Part shown: positions 43,901-44,312 of the stretch, in pieces
How positions within the stretch are numbered: position 1 is the first letter of the stretch
Layout: each line of letters starts with the position of its first letter
Assembly (NCBI GenBank): GCA_903934285.1
Contig: CAIZNN010000012.1
Location: forward strand, 1-44,312
Origin: Akkermansiaceae bacterium
GTDB taxonomy: Bacteria; Verrucomicrobiota; Verrucomicrobiia; Verrucomicrobiales; Akkermansiaceae
Direction of reading: 5' to 3'
DNA: 44,312 nucleotides
The notes under the pieces: model-generated
Told to the model about the DNA's origin: nothing
Database searches by the model: none
What the model saw: the letters and a program-made list of their open reading frames with translations, nothing else
Made by a program: the position numbers and the translations under genes

Positions 43901-44125
43901 AAGTTTCTAACAATCACCGCGCGTCTGGCCAAACCCGCCCCCGCCGACCTCGAGATGCGGGCGGAGTTCTCCATGGATCTGACGCCGGGCAGCTGGGACA
44001 GTTGGGACATCCCCGGCAGTGACACCGACCGGGGCGACCACATCGAGCGCACGTTCCGCGCGCCATTGCTGATAGGATCCCCGCCAAGCGGGTTCATGCG
44101 GGTGAATGTAACGCAACAACCATAG
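40958..44125 (+). CDS. Large secreted protein with Asp-box repeats and two lectin-like domains
   Basis: The 1055-residue product starts with a signal peptide (hydrophobic AFTVGAMILAAAVMPVSA, cut near residue 34). Residues 40-490 form a sialidase-like propeller carrying seven Asp-boxes of the S.DGG.(T/S)(W/F) type, at about 89, 148, 203, 259, 318, 372 and 434. The arginine-containing FRIP motif and a clear catalytic set of sialidases are not visible, so a binding or structural role is as likely as hydrolysis. A LamG/concanavalin-like domain follows (about 515-690: SAELWVKL, RWHHLALTYD, FYIDG.LD, VDNLRLWNRALSEDEI). A second such domain runs from about 735 to 905. The C-terminus holds DPDGDGAANLLEYAAGSDP (about 944-962), a calcium-binding-like segment common at the end of Verrucomicrobiota exported proteins. 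No neighbouring gene suggests a substrate. Confidence 0.85.
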   Translation: MNTKNQLSGRSGHSLTAFTVGAMILAAAVMPVSAVSPSISPWETILSVDSTGAAEEDHFPEAMVSGQTIHTVWTASIGFDLHHLCYRRSLDGGATWQQRVILLDYDYDNWPNMMTGETTRLAVDGDNVHVIQLRSVSGWHYEIDYFRSTDGGATFEPRRTIASSEQYWIFGGARITAGGGKVAVAFSLRPNWYSDPSGHLLLSGDNGATFTHQTILGNSYAPYDWNSGSFDCIDIKRTADKIVSIWRTNGSPRFIAVTSTDGGLSFHTPGLSSQVSEAWSVNSDAMRPQLCALTGETMHAAWLQRNASGRIAFFYARSLDGGLTFETERDLSEGTIGSEEIRGGRMLMVAQGTHVYLCYVANASGGVWLRSSNDSGATFGAARPLHIAASNMLGNGEFPSLTIDPADASGASAWFAFAVPSGYGGCSASAIGRTTDGGATFAPLVMPAHPWAWGNGHPRSFQLLPVGSSGGTHWTMLYVGSRPGYDGDLFARSFVPQPGPSATNQVLHCAPDPSLTRYDMVEVPAVASLQLSNTLSAELWVKLAPGTAAMSLLEWGNGDSALAFRCYPSGANRCANARLRTTAGNYSIGAGSVIGDGRWHHLALTYDAEAGPLNLRFYIDGHLDHSLTVTGAFVPVPEPLMVGGIPVAGLSPLTGDVDNLRLWNRALSEDEIRASARQAGLTGSETGLAAAFSFDGTVKDLSGHGADGLLQFGATYQDDGSVPGKLLREWADDFAGNTLRPGFWHTTAASSYTVDTSHGDVRVSKPLGVAGSDAFTMDSVWQAVADFDVSFDFRDAALARSGNWGNHLGITCLIDGTSYYFLRSDENQLGQNIRFGIEPGWWTEGLLSTSTAAGNLRLIRRGAQLTTFIDGEILSQRACLTGPMTCKINLFNNATPDAIAATFDNFKISATRLEPRWTCWDSFATYVAARGLENAAADPRADPDGDGAANLLEYAAGSDPAAAASAPPALVIGTEDTGPAGKFLTITARLAKPAPADLEMRAEFSMDLTPGSWDSWDIPGSDTDRGDHIERTFRAPLLIGSPPSGFMRVNVTQQP

Positions 44126-44179
44126 TGGCAACCCCCGCGGATTCTGCCGTACGGGCGCAAAACGCGTAGAATTACTGAC

Positions 44180-44198
44180 TAGTCCTTGGCATAGACTA
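44180..44198. promoter_or_regulatory. TAGTC-N9-GACTA dyad in AT-rich end region
   Basis: TAGTC (44180-44184) and GACTA (44194-44198) are inverted repeats around a 9-base spacer, in the AT-rich stretch 44126-44312 after the secreted protein gene. It could be an operator for a gene beyond the window. I see no coding sequence and no clear promoter in the rest of this stretch. Confidence 0.25.
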
Positions 44199-44312
44199 CA
44201 CTTGGGGCACGAAAGAATGATCTTACAAGTTTTGGGTTTGATTTAATGTTAGCCATATCTGTGATAACTCTTTCCTTGAGGGATTCGTTTTGTTTGAGAG
44301 GCTTCTTCGACA

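Noticed and set aside
1-44312. tRNA genes
   Set aside because: I looked for GGTTCGAATCC-type T-arms and cloverleaf arms in the intergenic gaps and saw none. A tRNAscan run would be needed for certainty.

Overview
The window looks like chromosomal DNA of a GC-rich, Gram-negative member of the Verrucomicrobiota (probably Verrucomicrobiales). This is inferred from several things together. LpxK implies lipid A. The PUR-family (DUF3276) protein and the PIN/TRAM membrane protein are typical of the wider group. The large secreted protein ends in a 'NLLEYA..DP' C-terminal region common in that phylum. Shine-Dalgarno (SD) sequences are largely missing. No phage, transposase or CRISPR array was found. 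The accessory content is intergenic repeats and one gene relic.

Layout. (1) 1-155: 3' part of a 5S rRNA gene and its terminator, the end of an rRNA operon lying to the left. (2) 156-666: gene-free, with dispersed repeat tracts. (3) 667-3185 (-): a ROK-family sugar kinase-like protein and a tRNA-dihydrouridine synthase. (4) 3297-4699 (+): a PUR-domain nucleic-acid-binding protein translationally coupled to a membrane PIN/TRAM protein. (5) 4700-7175: a long hairpin repeat, a fused relic of a Fic gene and a type I restriction (hsdR) gene, a GreA/GreB-like protein and a DUF1097 membrane protein.

(6) 7776-23637 (+): an almost uninterrupted str-S10-spc ribosomal superoperon: rpsL, rpsG, fusA, rpsJ, rplC, rplD, rplW, rplB, rpsS, an inserted secreted coiled-coil protein gene, rplV, rpsC, rplP, rpmC, rpsQ, rplN, rplX, rplE, rpsH, rplF, rplR, rpsE, rplO, secY, map. 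tuf, rpsN and rpmD are missing from their usual slots. Most genes lack an SD and have C/pyrimidine-rich leaders instead. Several r-proteins carry low-complexity tails.

(7) 23790-25637 (-): type IIA topoisomerase subunit B. (8) 25857-28496 (+): oxidative pentose phosphate genes zwf and pgl, overlapping by ATGA, and a small membrane protein. (9) 28525-33618 (-): a Uma2-type nuclease-like protein, tyrS, an exported alpha/beta hydrolase, ssb, rpsF and pth. A 7-bp tandem repeat fills the whole gap upstream of tyrS. (10) 33619-34046: gene-free, with an inverted-repeat-bounded element. (11) 34047-36736 (+): a two-gene ABC exporter. (12) 36797-38635 (-): a rhomboid protease and secG. (13) 38768-40734: lpxK (+) and rsmE (-), converging with a short overlap. 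(14) 40958-44125 (+): a 1055-residue secreted protein with seven Asp-boxes and two lectin-like domains. The last ~190 bases are AT-rich and probably regulatory for a gene beyond the window.

Most of the window is housekeeping (translation, secretion, DNA topology, carbon metabolism, lipid A). The less ordinary points are the coiled-coil gene inside the S10 operon, the SD-less C-rich leaders, the tyrS leader repeat, the repeat families and the Fic/HsdR relic. I found no convincing new multi-gene defence or signalling system.
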